Shown one piece after another: positions 1-12,308 of a DNA stretch of 64,000 nt (the first letter of the stretch is position 1; the number at the start of each line of letters is the position of its first letter). Position numbers and translations under genes: made by a program. This DNA is from Rhabditophanes sp. KR3021 (taxonomy: Eukaryota > Nematoda > Chromadorea > Rhabditida > Alloionematidae): contig CAUJLY010000006.1 of NCBI GenBank assembly GCA_963281155.1, forward strand, positions 7,254,001-7,318,000, given 5' to 3'. The notes under the pieces are model-generated. The model was given only the letters and a program-made list of their open reading frames with translations, was not told the DNA's origin and ran no database searches.

Positions 1-828
1 ACTTTTCAAATCGTCACAACCAAAAATCACAAACTTGAGGCATATAATTTCGAAGACATTGCTACCTGGAAAGACTACATTTACGCTATCAATTACATTT
101 CACCACACCAAAATAACGTTGAGGTGTTTCGAGTGAACTTTCAAGACAAAATATTAAAGCATGTTAAGAGTTTAAAACATGACAGCTTTTACAAGTATGT
201 TTAAAAATACATTTTATTTATACTCTCATTTTTTAGTTTGGTAGGTTTGGCTGTCATTGGAAAAGACGCTTTTTATGTTGGCAGACAATTTTGGTCCAGC
301 AATTTTTATATGAAAATATTTCAAATGGCTATACCAATAAAACTAGGTTCAGTTTTATATTTTAATGGACTGGAAACAATTCCTGTGATAACAAATATTT
401 CAACTCCCACTGGATTAAGATTGAATTCAAAAAAAACTCGACTCCAAGTTGCATCATTTGGGGGTCAGTTTGTAGGAAACTATAAAATTGCAAAAAATTG
501 GGATCAATTGGTGAATATCAACATTGCTGATCTTAACCTTTCTCCCACTTCATTTTACAAAAACGAGGGAACAGGAGAAATGTATATTACAACACAACCT
601 CTTCGCCTTCACTACCTTCTTACCTATGCAACACAGTCTAATCATACATCTCCAAGCCAAGTAATTTGTATGAAATGGAGTGTTCAAAATAAACAATATA
701 TCATAAAACAAATTTATGCCAATGACGGAGCAACTATATCAGGGGCTGACAAAGTGATCAAACTCGGGGAAACTTTAATGATTAGTAATAGAAAGAAAGC
801 AATTCAATGTGTTTTAGACGTCATATAA
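1..828 (+). CDS. Paraoxonase/arylesterase-like protein, 3' part (5' end outside window)
   Basis: Two exons are visible: 1-194 and 237-828, with a 42-bp GTATGT..TTTTAG intron at 195-236; the frame runs through and stops at 828. The protein matches the C-terminal half of the paraoxonase beta-propeller family (PON; nematode MEC-6/POML relatives). A segment like DYIYAINYISPHQNN corresponds to the PON strand carrying VNHP. The end, QIYANDGATISG..GETLMISNRKKAIQCVL, parallels the PON tail with its final conserved Cys. The PON turn around the catalytic His (FYxTNDHYF) reads FYVGRQFW here, and the calcium-site NGIN turn reads TGLR. Hydrolase activity is therefore doubtful; a chaperone-like role as for MEC-6 is only inference. 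The start codon and any signal anchor lie left of the window. Its stop is 21 bp from the stop of the convergent next gene. Confidence 0.75.
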
Positions 829-843
829 AGTGAACATAAATCT

Positions 844-849
844 TTTATT
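844..849 (-). terminator. AATAAA poly(A) signal of the coiled-coil gene
   Basis: Read on the minus strand, AATAAA follows directly after the TAG stop at 852-850. Cleavage would fall about 15 bases further on, at or inside the 3' end of the convergent paraoxonase-like coding region. Confidence 0.5.
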
Positions 850-1469
850 CTAAAATTTGTTTGAATTTCTTCCAAAGCTAATAATAGGTAAAAAGATACT
901 TTTCCTAAGTTGTGACATTTTAATGACAACATTTTTATCAATTTTAATATCGTTAATGCCTCTTGTTTTGATTTCTAGAATTTTATCCACATTTTCGGCT
1001 ACCTTTTCAACCAATTCCTTGATGATCATTGCGACAGTTTGTTGGAATTTATGAATAGTTAACAACCAGTTTAAACTGTCATCTTTTATATTGCAAGTAT
1101 CAATTGCTCCTCTAACCCTATCTCTCAGTATCAAACTTTGTTCGTCGACTTGTATCAACAAGCCCCAAATTTCAACTTCATATTGTCTTTTGAGTAGAAA
1201 AATGTTTTGTTTAGCATTAATTATTGCAAAAATACATTTTTCTAATTCCTCCATCAGCTTACGCAACTAAAATATATTCAAAGAAACAGTAATCATAGTT
1301 AAAATTTGTTTACCTGTGTTTGTATGTCCTCACAAATATTATTAAGCTCATTTTCAAACTGATACCTACTTCCGTCAGCAAAATTTTTGTGAAAGTCCAC
1401 CATGGAGGAATTTCGTGTAATGTCTAACATAGGAGAAGGAGAAATACTGTAGTAAGAATGGCGTTTCAT
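850..1469 (-). CDS. Small predicted coiled-coil protein, unknown function
   Basis: Two exons on the minus strand, 1314-1469 (ATG at 1469) and 850-1266, are joined by a 47-bp GTAAAC..TTTTAG intron in phase 0, giving 190 aa. No family was recognised. The first 52 residues are polar (MKRHSYYSISPSP...). The rest is helical and rich in Leu/Ile/Glu/Lys with heptad-like spacing (LRKLMEELEKC, QTVAMIIKELVEKVAENVDKIL), suggesting a coiled coil of roughly 110 residues. There is no signal peptide or membrane segment. It could be a subunit of a small coiled-coil complex (BLOC- or dynactin-like), but this is a guess from composition only. The splice junction and the open frame on both sides make a real gene likely. 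Confidence 0.65.
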
Positions 1470-3401
1470 TTTTTGTTAGAAAATACAAATGATTCAAGTT
1501 TAAATAAATAAATTAATTAAATAAGAAAATATATTGTTGTAATAAGATCAAAATGTATATTAAAATGGTGGTAAAATCCTTTCTAATCAAGTATAATTTG
1601 ACGAAAATTTGTTTTCAATTTTCATGAACTAATTTGATGTCTGTTTGTGTATAAATAAATTTTACTAAAGTTATTGCCATTTGATTGGAAAAGAAAGTAT
1701 CTAAGAAGTATATATTGGTGTAATAACTTATATGGTCAAAACAATACGACATTTGACTATTGTCTTCATTTTAAATTATTTATTATTGATAATCAAACGG
1801 TTGTTCGCAGTAGTTGACACATATAATGAATGTTATTTAAGATGTATTTAAATTCAAATGGATGGATAAGGGTTATTATTGTAAGTTAATAATAAAGAAA
1901 TGTTTGTTAATAATTTTAAGTTAAAAATAATTATTAAAGATGACATATTTAAACAGACTTATAACAAATATGTATAAGCTTATGCTAAATTAAGGCTAAA
2001 ATAAAAATTGAACGTCAGTGAAGGAACTCTGATTGTAATATTATATTGTTGATGTTTAATTAGAAAATTAAGTGATTTTTTGGTATTGTTTGTCTTTTTG
2101 GAGTTGGAGTTTCTCAAGTATTTCATTGAAATTTGATCATATATGCAAATTTGCATAAAGATGTTAATTCAATGAAATATTTTATTAATTAACAATTTTA
2201 ACTTCAATTTTGCACTGCAGGTAGTTTTTAATTCAATTATCTATATCATGTCATTCATAGTTCAAAATTGTCCAAAGTACCTAAATTAAGATCATGCTCA
2301 CTTTATTTATAGATCAGCTTTTAATGCTTAAACGTATTTTTAATTAATTTGGTGATAAATTAGTCAAATAAAACCACAACTAACTCAAACTTTCAATGTA
2401 AACAAATATATCATTCATACGTTTTTATTATAATTAAAAGAAAATTTATGATCATTTAAAAATATATAAAGACGATAAACGTAAATGAAAATATTAGTTT
2501 ATGGCTACCAATAAATTGATTATAATATTAACATATAATATATTATTAAGGTATTAAAGTGTTATCATTCAGCATATTTTTTGTTTTACAAAAAAGAAAT
2601 TATTCAAAAGCCCTCATTATATATCGAGCAAATTTATATGTACAAGATCAAATCTTAAAAATATAAAATAAAAACATTTTGTTATTAACTGCACATACGA
2701 GATTATATAATAAATGAAATTGAATATATACTCTGGTTTCTATAAATAAAAAGTTGATATTTAAAATGCCATAGAATAAGTATTCATTTGAAGTATGGCA
2801 TATTTGTTTAAATTATTAGTTTACATGTATAATCAAGTATTTTTCAAATTGATTTTTAGTATGTATTTAGTTAAGTTTTTATTGCCAGTAATGTTGAATT
2901 ACCAAGGATAAAATTGTGAGTTTGTAAAAAACTGAATTAAATATTTAACAAAGAAGCTTTAATATAAATCGCATACAAATGTAAAAAAGAATACTGTGAA
3001 ATAATTTATTACGTACATATGTTTGTTGTTTCAAGGTTGATTGAAATATTTAATTCTTCATAATGTAGTAGTATATGTCTTTCCATTTGCCAAGACCATA
3101 ATTTATAAGGTATGATCAAATGAAATTTACTTGTGGTTTTAAATGAATGCATGCACCAGAAATATAATATAATTTATATAGCACAATTAAGGCAACTAGG
3201 CGTAATATATTCATGATGTATTACTTTTGACGGTGATAACCATCATTATCGTTACTACTATTATATTTTATATTTAGTAGGTGGTTGTGATTCACAAATG
3301 AAATTATAACATATCATCTAAAGAACTCATATATGCATAACAAAACACTTATTTTTAATTGATAAATTTAAAAGTTTGATTGATTTTGTTTGTTGATATT
3401 G
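1470..3401. other. Gene-free AT-rich stretch with inverted repeat at 2116-2182
   Basis: No ORF with coding character was found on either strand. The only structure I can point to is a nested inverted repeat at 2116-2182 (separate entry). This space separates the minus-strand coiled-coil gene from the plus-strand Ig/FN3 gene and so should hold both promoters. Confidence 0.6.
2116..2182. repeat. Nested inverted repeat with octamer palindrome
   Basis: Arms ATTTCATTGAA (2120-2130) and TTCAATGAAAT (2168-2178) pair perfectly over 11 bp and extend outward 4 more pairs (one G-T) to 2116 and 2182. The loop holds a perfect 14-bp palindrome, ATGCAAATTTGCAT, at 2143-2156. That is two overlapping copies of the POU-type octamer ATGCAAAT facing each other. 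It lies about 1.25 kb upstream of the Ig/FN3 gene ATG. A role as a dimeric POU-factor site is inference. Confidence 0.5.
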
Positions 3402-6357
3402 ATGTATTTGTGCGTGTTTATTTGTTTATATTGTCTAGCCATTCATATTGCTAATGGACAAACTAGGAATTTTATTCGAGGAAATATACCCTTGGAGGAA
3501 GAATATCGTCTGCCAGAATTAATTGTTTCTACTAGTTCTTTATATTTGACAAGGGAAAGAACTACCGAATTAAAATGCCATATTTCAAATTCAAAAGGCA
3601 AATTCGTTGGAGCCATTTTAACTGATATTAAATGGTTTAGAGATTCAGTACGGGTAAAAACAGAAAATGGTTTTAGCGTTGAAAATTCCGTAATAATTGA
3701 AAATATATCCAAAAAAGAAGGCAATTACCAGTGCAAAGGATTTCTGACAAACGTGCGCCTAGGATCTAGCCTCGTAAATACTTATCTAATATCTGCTCCA
3801 TTGCGTTTAAGAAAAAGCAGAACTAGTAGATTTTTTTATGAAAGTCGAAAGGAAACCGTAAGTTTTGATTAATATACTATTTTAAACAACTACTTAGGTT
3901 ATTAATGCTTTTATCTATCAAAATGTAAGAATTCCCTGTGAAGGAATGCCAGATATTGTTCCAGGACCTCCTGAAGTTTGGTTTGTCAAAGATGAAATTG
4001 AAAATGTACGATATGGTCAAAACTCTTCGGATACAAAATTCATAGCCACATCAGATGCATTACAAATATACTCCTTAAGGGAAGCCGATGCCGGAAAATA
4101 TTTTTGTGTTGTTAGGAATGTTTATACAAATCAAATTAGAAAATCGACAAAACCTATTATATTAAACGTTAGTTCAAGTTCACCTGCCTCTACTTATATT
4201 ACCAAACAATATGGAGAATATATGAATACAAATTACCGTGATGATAAAATGATATGGCCTTTGGATCATAGTTCAAAAGATAACCCCATACAAGTGCATG
4301 CTGTAATAAATACCACATTCTTAATTGAATGCTTTCTCGAAGGAGCTCATGTGCGATGGTTTCGTGGTGGAAATCGTCGTCTTCCACTCTATACAGTTCA
4401 AGAAGGTAGTAATTTAAGATTTCTCATTGTCACTGAAAGCCATGCCGGAATTTATTTATGCGAACCCACCACAGGCTATGGGACAAATGAGACTTATTTT
4501 AAAAGGACATCTGCTCCCCCAAAATACTTCGACGTTATCGTTCATCAACCATCTAGATCAACTTTAATTATTAAAGAAAGTATCGACCGAAATGAGTGGA
4601 CGGTTAGCTGCACTGCTGAAAAACTACTTTATGAGGTGCCACAGATGTATTCAGAAGGCGAAGATTTATTGGAGTTGGTTAGCAATCAATTGACACCTAT
4701 TGCACCATTATCAACTTTTTACAAATCAACGATTTTTTTTTCAGCTAAAAAGTCAGTTTTAAAAGGAAGTATTCAGTGTATTTCAAGAACAGCAATGGAA
4801 GAAGCCGAAGTTTATGGGGATAATTTAAATATTGGTCATTCCATGAATTATTACTTGGTTCAAAAAACACAAGAAGAAATGTTTCATGAAAATTTTCGGA
4901 ATATCACCAGATATGAAGGTGAATCATTTGATATTATTTGTCCAAGACCTTATAAAGCTAAATATGTTCCTTATAAAACTAAATATATTAAGAATGGGAT
5001 CACATTAAACGAGGAGAATTGGGGAGACATTAAAGAAAGGTTGAAATATACCTATCTTGGCAAGAGATTAGTAAATATTACTACGAATGACCAAGGATGG
5101 TATGGTTGTTATATTGTTATAAATGATAGAGGCAAAGAAAATAGCCATGTTAAACAATTTTATGTGACAATCTACCCTCTAGACATGAAAGAAATTCATA
5201 TTGAAGAATCAAAACAAGCTGAATTATTAAGGCAACGAAACGAGCAATTTAAGAAAGATTTTAAACTGTCCCGAATTGATCAACCTTACTTTGATTTTGA
5301 TATAGAAAATGTTACCTTGCATTGGTCAACCGAACATGTTATGCCAAGCGTCATAAACAATATCACCAGTTTTGCCATTCTAACCCAAACAAATGCGGTG
5401 AATGCTAAATGGATGGTTGATTCGGTAGTTTCTGCAAATACGACTTCAACAAATTTATTAGTAAAAGATGGAACAATTCAAGTTAAGTTGCATGCGATGT
5501 TTGGTGATAATCTAAAGCTAGAATCTCCTACAACATCGTGGATCTCATTTGCTACTAGTGGCAATGTCAGCGATCCTGAGACGATGTATGAATTAGGTAG
5601 TATATTTTTTATCCCAATATCAAATCATGAACTGCGCCTTGATTGGAACTTTAATGACGAACAAAATGAAACCGAAACAGTTCATAATCTAGTTTTGTAT
5701 GAGCAAGTAGATAATTTGATAAATGCAACTGGCACACTGGAGGCAGAAATTGAAGGTCATATTAATTCAATAACTCTTCAAGACCTGCAACCAGCTACTA
5801 CCTACAAAGCCAGAATAATTGTACAAGCATCAATGATAACCTTAATTAGTCATCAGGTAGTTGGCACGACATTTACAACAGACTCCTTTTTCGAACACAA
5901 CAATTACTTTTTTGTTTACAACGTTTTAAAATGGCTAAAACGGTACATGTATCTCATACTTCCAGTAATTTTCCTAACCCTATTAACTGTTGCTTTTTTC
6001 AAAAGACAAACAATTTTGTATTACAGAGATATAGCAATCTCAAGATGGAGATCCTATAGAAAACACCAAGCCAGTGGCAAATTTTTAGATACCTCACTTT
6101 CAGTTTACAACGAACAAAACATTGAAAAAACAAAGCTTTACCAAGCTGTCATGTCGATGGCTTTGAATAACGACCAACAAGATGTTTCTCTGTATACAAG
6201 TTCGGATGAATACGATCCTTTGCAATATTTGACTTACAATAGAAGTGGAAGATTGCCAGTTACTTTTGCAAATTATCCACAGATTAATATTTATCAAAAT
6301 GTACCATACAGTGAAGATGTCTTTAAAAAAAGTGAGTCACGATCTGAAGATTCTTAA
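3402..6357 (+). CDS. Ig/FN3 single-pass cell-surface receptor without kinase domain
   Basis: Exons 3402-3857 and 3898-6357 (40-bp intron, phase 0) give 971 aa. I chose ATG 3402 because it opens a signal peptide (MYLCVFICLYCLAIHIANGQ). Five Ig-like domains are indicated by Cys pairs near residues 59/110, 166/220, 296/339, 388/445 and 499/554, several with the DxGxYxC signature (EADAGKYFC, ESHAGIYLC, TNDQGWYGC). Two FN3-like domains follow at about 609-710 and 722-812, then a membrane helix near 835-855 (YLILPVIFLTLLTVAFF). The roughly 115-residue cytoplasmic tail is rich in Ser and Tyr and has no kinase. Many NxS/T sites fit a secreted ectodomain. The order resembles nematode Ig/FN3 adhesion molecules, but I do not recognise an orthologue; distant descent from a VEGFR-type ectodomain is possible. 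It converges on the lipocalin-like gene, with 180 bp between stops. Confidence 0.8.
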
Positions 6358-6537
6358 TTTAATCAAACAAACAACTACATCATCAAGAACGGGGCAAATG
6401 AATTGTGTACATATGTATGAATTTTATTATTAAAAATTATTATTAATGTTCTTATTAAGTTATTATTAAAGAAGTATCCTTTTTTGAATGTAAGCGTGAT
6501 TTAATTAATCCCATTTACATATGTTCAATTGCGTCAA

Positions 6538-8231
6538 TTAATTGTCATTACAATAATCTCCTGACGAAACAATATCCATTGAAGAAAATTGATTTGATTG
6601 AATCATGTGTTTCAAATAACCGACTAACTCATGATTTACTGAATCAAAAAAGTGTTCTGGATTACTGATCATAAGCATTGCCTCGTCACAAACTAAAAAA
6701 TGAACTTAATTGATTACAAAGCAATCAGTAAACTAACCATTATTAACAACAAAGATTAAATAATCGTTGTTAGTTTGTTTTTTATCAGTACTAGATGATT
6801 TCAATACGCACAATGGAATTTCTGTAATAACTCCATTAAAATCTTTGAATGTTATTCTAACAATTCTTTTATCATTTACCAGTCTTAAATTTCCATCTAA
6901 GGTAAACGTTCTCTTTGAATTTGGGGTTCTAAACGACCATTTAATTTTTGCGTTCTCATTTTCGATATCATCATACGGAATAATCGTAAAGGTTGAGCAC
7001 TTAATTTCCATCTCTTCTAACCCAAACATTCCACCGACAATTTTTTTGAACTTGGTAATCATTTTGGCGCTAGACATCGCCTTTGTCCAAACTCCTTTAA
7101 GTTGATCTAGATCCATTTCAAGACATTCGCAAGTTACATCTTGATCTATGGGCGTCTTTTTGGCTAATTTATTGTTGTTCATAAATTGTGCTTTTGCATA
7201 CTTTTGAGAATCATCAATATAACGAGGTTGATTTTGAAGGAAACTCAATCTCGATTGTCTCGACATTTGAATTCTTGTTGGTCTAGGAGCATTGGTGGTT
7301 GGGTAAGTTTGGTAAGTTGGGTATGTTTGGTAGGTTGGATATGTTTGCGGTTGTTCAGTTGTAGTGGTAGTTGTAGTAGACGTCGTTGGCATCTGTGTTG
7401 GTGGAGCATATCTAAATTCACCCATAGCCGAAGGTGGCGGCTGAGGAGCTGATACGATTTGATTTGCTAGGTCGGGATATTTCTGAGCAAACTCCTTAAC
7501 AATTAATAATTTTTCTAATTTATTCAAGTGTTCCTTAATTTCTAATAATTCATTTTGAGAAATTCCAGATGTCGTCATAACGACTGGTTTTGGTGTTGTT
7601 GTGGCGGCTAATCTTCTAAACTCTTCATTAATTGATGGCATCTGCGGCAAATGTTGTTCAATTAATCCACCATTTAATGGCATCCCAAAGTCATCCAAAA
7701 AAACGGTCTCAGCGGCTTCTTTCGAGTTTAAAGGGACATATGGTTTTGGAGTTGGCGGGGTTGGAGTTGTAGTACTAGTTTTTTTAGTAACTGTCGACAA
7801 ATCTTTCTTGGAATCAAACAACTTTTCTCCTTTTCCGGTAGGTTCTTTATTATTAGCTTTTGGGTGTTCAATTCCAATGGATTCCTCCAACACAGTTCTA
7901 TTTAAACCAAAATTGTCTAAATCTATTCCAAAGTGATCCGCCAATCTCATAGGGTTTTCAGCAATTTGCCCAATTAAACCACCTCCCAATATACTTGAAA
8001 TTGTTTTTCTAAATTTTTGTTTATTACAAATTATGGAATTAAAATATACCTAAGATCTTCTTGTTTCCCATCTTGAATGGCATTAGTAATATTATTTACA
8101 TTAAACAATACTTTAGAAGCAATATCAAAAAGCTCTGGATTTTCCTGGTGTGATGTAGGACCTTGACCTGAGACAATACTTTCAAAAGCCACAATAAATA
8201 CCAAAAATATGTTGAATGTAAAGGACGACAT
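6538..8231 (-). CDS. Secreted Thr-rich protein with C-terminal lipocalin-like domain
   Basis: Three minus-strand exons, 8050-8231, 6738-8008 and 6538-6692 (introns 41 and 45 bp), join in frame to 535 aa. ATG 8231 opens a signal peptide (MSSFTFNIFLVFIVAFESIVSGQ). The middle is low complexity: poly-Thr runs, Pro/Thr stretches and three YPTYQT-type repeats, as in O-glycosylated linkers. The last ~190 residues form a compact domain beginning CECLEMDLDQLKGVWTK. The GxW (KGVW), alternating beta-like strands, a YLIFVVNN strand and conserved Cys residues recall lipocalins. That assignment is tentative, and nematode-specific extracellular domains are the alternative. The last exon, found by splicing, adds VCDEAMLMISNPEHFF... 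and ends at TAA 6538-6540; without it the protein would lose its final 51 residues. Confidence 0.65.
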
Positions 8232-11092
8232 ATTTAATGACAAAACTATCTTTCCGAATGTAAATCCACGATAAAGTGTTACAAAAATATACTAAATATC
8301 AAGGATAGCCAAAAGGTCGTAATGGGCGCGTTTTGGATATGTTTGGGGTTGCGACAAATATAATTTCAATTATCTCCTAGATATATAGTTGTATATGGAT
8401 GTTGCCACTTTTTGTGACGACGAGAAAGTAAGTTGATTTTAAAAACTTTTCTTACAAAATTAGAATGATTTAAAGTACTTCATAATTAATGGTATGTGTG
8501 TATGTCTATGCACATAGAATGCGCCGCATGCATATTGGCAACGACACCATCTCATTCCAAACCATCTATCCACTTCATCCAGTTTTTATTTCTTGATTTG
8601 CGTGTATGGAAGTGGATAATAATTCCATAAATACATATATAAATGTGTCTGTCAATTTTCCTTTGCGACAAAATATAATCAATGGGCTGAAGAGTTTGTT
8701 CAAAATATATGTGCATATATTAACACTGCTACCATGAGAAAAGAAAATTAGGACAATCAGGCAAGAAATCAAACGTAATTCATGAACATATTTACCCTTA
8801 AATAAGGTCATTGTTTATTTGATCATAAATATAGTTTTTGAAACTACTGTTTTGTGTTAAATAAATTATTGTTTAAAGTAGATAAAAATTTTCAGTTTGT
8901 GCGACAAATTATCTTTCTAATTTGTTTGTTTTAAACGCAGAAATGTATGATGTTATTAACAGCAAAAATGCCTTAATTGGAACTTGCTGGAAGGGTGATT
9001 TATTTGCACAGTATATATGAATTTATCAAGATTCTGTGAATATTTAACTTTCCACTAACTCAAATGCAAAAATATTTACAAGCCTGGTTGGACCAATTAA
9101 AAAGAAATGCCGACACCAGCTACACCCGTTTTTTATAATTTATTTTATACTTGTTAAATTGAACATAAAGTTAACCACTTTTACACCTGTTTTTAATTGA
9201 ACCAAATAATATGATAATAAGATTATAACAAATTATTTGTGTTTTCAATTGAAGTTTAGTTTATGACTTCGGAGTGGATAGATGTACGTTTAATGTATTG
9301 CGACTCTACTATGCCTAAGCTCACAATAAACAGCAGGTCTCATCGTCAGCATACACGAGTTAGTTTAATTTACAATCAACTAAGAACAAATTGGCGGTGG
9401 TGTAAAGGTAAAATTAACAATTTTTTATCTATCGAAATTTGTAGTAGCTGATAGGTAGGAGGTATCGGCAAATTTAGATTAATGAAAGACAGTCTAATTA
9501 ACGTAAGTACCTCGTTTCATTGGATTAATGTGTGGATGTGATGTTTTTATTGTTTAGCTTAACAACCAATTGATACTTGTCACCAGGTCATCAAAAGAGT
9601 TACCTTTAAACTTGTCACAAAATGTGTGCTTTCCTTTTATCACAGTCGGTTAACAGTAAATATGTATAAATTTAAAGTGTTTTTATTAGTTGATTGCAAT
9701 TAAAAAATATAGTTATAAGAAAGTCATACATATGCATATACATATTGTTTGATGTATCTTCTTTTGAAAAAATAATACTCTTTAAAAATAGTTGATTGTC
9801 AACAAAAGAATCAAACGGGAGCGTATTTTCTGTTATCAGTGTAATCAAAGTAAACTAATTAATATATTCTCAGGAAAATAACTACTAATTATGATAATTG
9901 AATAAGATGCATGTGGTATTATTGTTCTTTAGTAAATTCGAGATGCAGTAAATGAAATATTTAGAAAATATAGAAAGATTGTACAAATAATGTGAAGTAA
10001 GAAAAGTATACACGTAGGTGGGTAGGAAACTGTCAGAGAAGGTTTGCAATAATTTGTTTATTTTTGAAGATTGTGAGTTGCAAGTAAAAGTTGGTGAAAA
10101 TACATGTTCATTAAATAATAATTTGGTCCAAACATTGAATCGAATGATTTGCAAGATCTATTCATGCTTCTGTTTAAATTGCTTAAGCTCGCGATTGAAT
10201 TTATGTATATGTTTGAATATTAACGAAATTTAATACTGATTAAACGTGTCTTACAACCATTAAACAGCGACTTGAGAAGAAGCATTGAGAATGTCAAAGA
10301 TAACTTTTTGATCGTTCTTAATATCAATAAAACTATAGTATTCCTTAGATTATAGTAATCAGAGCATTATTTACGATCACTCGCTTTATCAATGTTTACA
10401 CTTTACATGTAAACTTTTAATAAGGATGTAAAAGAACAACCAATATAATTATATAGATATATATTACTGCTACCTTTTGAATTATTTGTTATCACATTGG
10501 CGAATCAATAATTGACTACTTGATATTTATGATTTTTATGATTGTCCAATCAAAATTAAAACGGGAATTATAGGGTAATAAAATGAGTTGCCTGATTTGT
10601 TTTTGAAAATATGTGAGGAAAATACAATATATTTTTGAATATACTGTTAAATAAGGAAAAGTGACGATTTAAATATTAAATTGCCATCAAAATCAGAACG
10701 GCCTTCGCTATTTGGACATTTTTTAGTAAGTTAATGTATGAATTTCTTTATAATTAGCTCTGTTATATATGTGGATTATGCATAGGAGAATGAGATTTAG
10801 AACATCCTTAAACATAAACTTTGCGACTCAATATATATTTTCTTGTTAAGTAATATTATTATAATTTTTCATGTATTTATGTAAACAGCTATTTCGGTTG
10901 ATTTGAAAAGTGGTTAAGCTTTGCTAATACCATTCAAATAATGATCATATTATTGTAAAGTTGATGGTTCTAAAATAAATGAACATCTAATTAAGTAATT
11001 ATTAATACGATATCTTTTTTCAAACATGTTTATTTTATCTAAGATAACATTATTATTAACTGTCTACATACATTTTTTTAAAAGATAAGCAC
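8232..11092. other. Intergenic, no gene seen
   Basis: Only short, low-complexity ORFs occur. A somewhat less AT-rich patch at about 8510-8590 lies 280-360 bp upstream of the lipocalin-like ATG and could be promoter sequence. A possible 3' terminal exon of the FoxD gene (10950-10969) is discussed under that gene. Confidence 0.5.
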
Positions 11093-12308
11093 CTATGTCT
11101 TATACATACCTTTGTTTACTGTGGGTATCGCTTTCTTCGAAGGTTGCATGTTCGGATTAAAAATTGAGTTCAAGTTTGATAAAGACATCGAAGCATTTAT
11201 CTGACCATTAGTGAAGAATTGAAATGGTGGGGATGACAAAGGATTGCCGCTTGCCTGATTAACGGCAGCCATTACTGCAGGATGAATAAATGCAGGGTAA
11301 CCATTTATATTCGGGGAAGTCATAACATTTATTGGAGAAGTTCTATACAGTTGATTATTCATTGGATTGTCAAAAGTCATATGTACAGGTGAAGTTTTGT
11401 TACTATTATTTTGAACCGGAAAGAATGAGTGATGAATAAAGGGCGAACGATTGAGAACGTTATTGAGAAATTGTTGATTGTTGTGGTGGAAATTAGGTAG
11501 ATCTACCAACTCACCGTGGTTGTGTCTTTTGAAGCGTTTTCTGCGTCTTAAAAAAGATCCATTGTCAAACATGTCTTCAGCCTTTGGATCTAAAGACCAA
11601 TAATTTCCTTTTCCAGGGTTACCTGGTTCTCTTGAAATTTTGATGAAACAGTCATTTAAAGACAAATTATGCCTGATCGAATTTTGCCATGCTGGAAATT
11701 TGTCCTTGTAATATGGAAAGTGGCTCATGATAAAGTCACAAATTTGCGATAAAGTCATTCTTTTTTCTGGACTATTTAAGATTGCCATTGAAATTAGAGC
11801 AATGTATGAATATGCTGGTTTGGAGGAGGATATCTGGCGAGAACGTATTAAACTCTGTCCGTTTTCTGGTTTCATCGAACTACTAAATCACTCAAACTAC
11901 GATAAAAAACTTTGATAGACGAGCAACTTACCTTTCCAAGATTTGTTTAACATTTTCAGCGTCTGTTTCAAGATCATTATTGGTTGGTGATTTGGAAGAT
12001 GTAGAAGGTTGAGATTCAGTTTCCCGGACCGTTTCATTTGAAAAATTAAATGGGATTTCGTGCATTAAATCATTTCTTGAAAGGTCTTCTGCAGTATTTA
12101 AAGCTCGTGGAGTGGCATTTGAAGAGGGGTTATGTTGAGTGACGATAGAAGGAGAAATATTTGCAAATGCAAAAGCATCACCTATTGCTTGTCTATTTTC
12201 AAGTGAGAATTCCGGAGGTCGCGAAGTTTCCTGAATGTTATCATTTTCTTGTACTTCCTTATCGTTATCATTTGTACTACACAAAATAGAATCCATTGAG
12301 AATCTCAT
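11093..12308 (-). CDS. unc-130: FoxD-class forkhead transcription factor
   Basis: Exons 11932-12308 and 11093-11882 (49-bp intron, phase 2) give 388 aa. The forkhead domain spans about 147-240: [15 protein letters not shown], the recognition helix [15 protein letters not shown], then [13 protein letters not shown]. It continues into [17 protein letters not shown], the FoxD hallmark, pointing to C. elegans UNC-130, a FoxD factor of neuronal and migration patterning. The first 125 residues are acidic and Ser-rich; the tail is Asn/Pro/Met-rich with no recognised repression motif. The end is uncertain. After ..TVNKG the sequence reads GTATGT at 11109-11104, a good donor. Use of the acceptor at 10971-10970 would replace the last residues by a short exon (10950-10969, ending EPSTLQ). 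A TTGTAG acceptor-like site lies four bases before the ATG. Confidence 0.88.
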
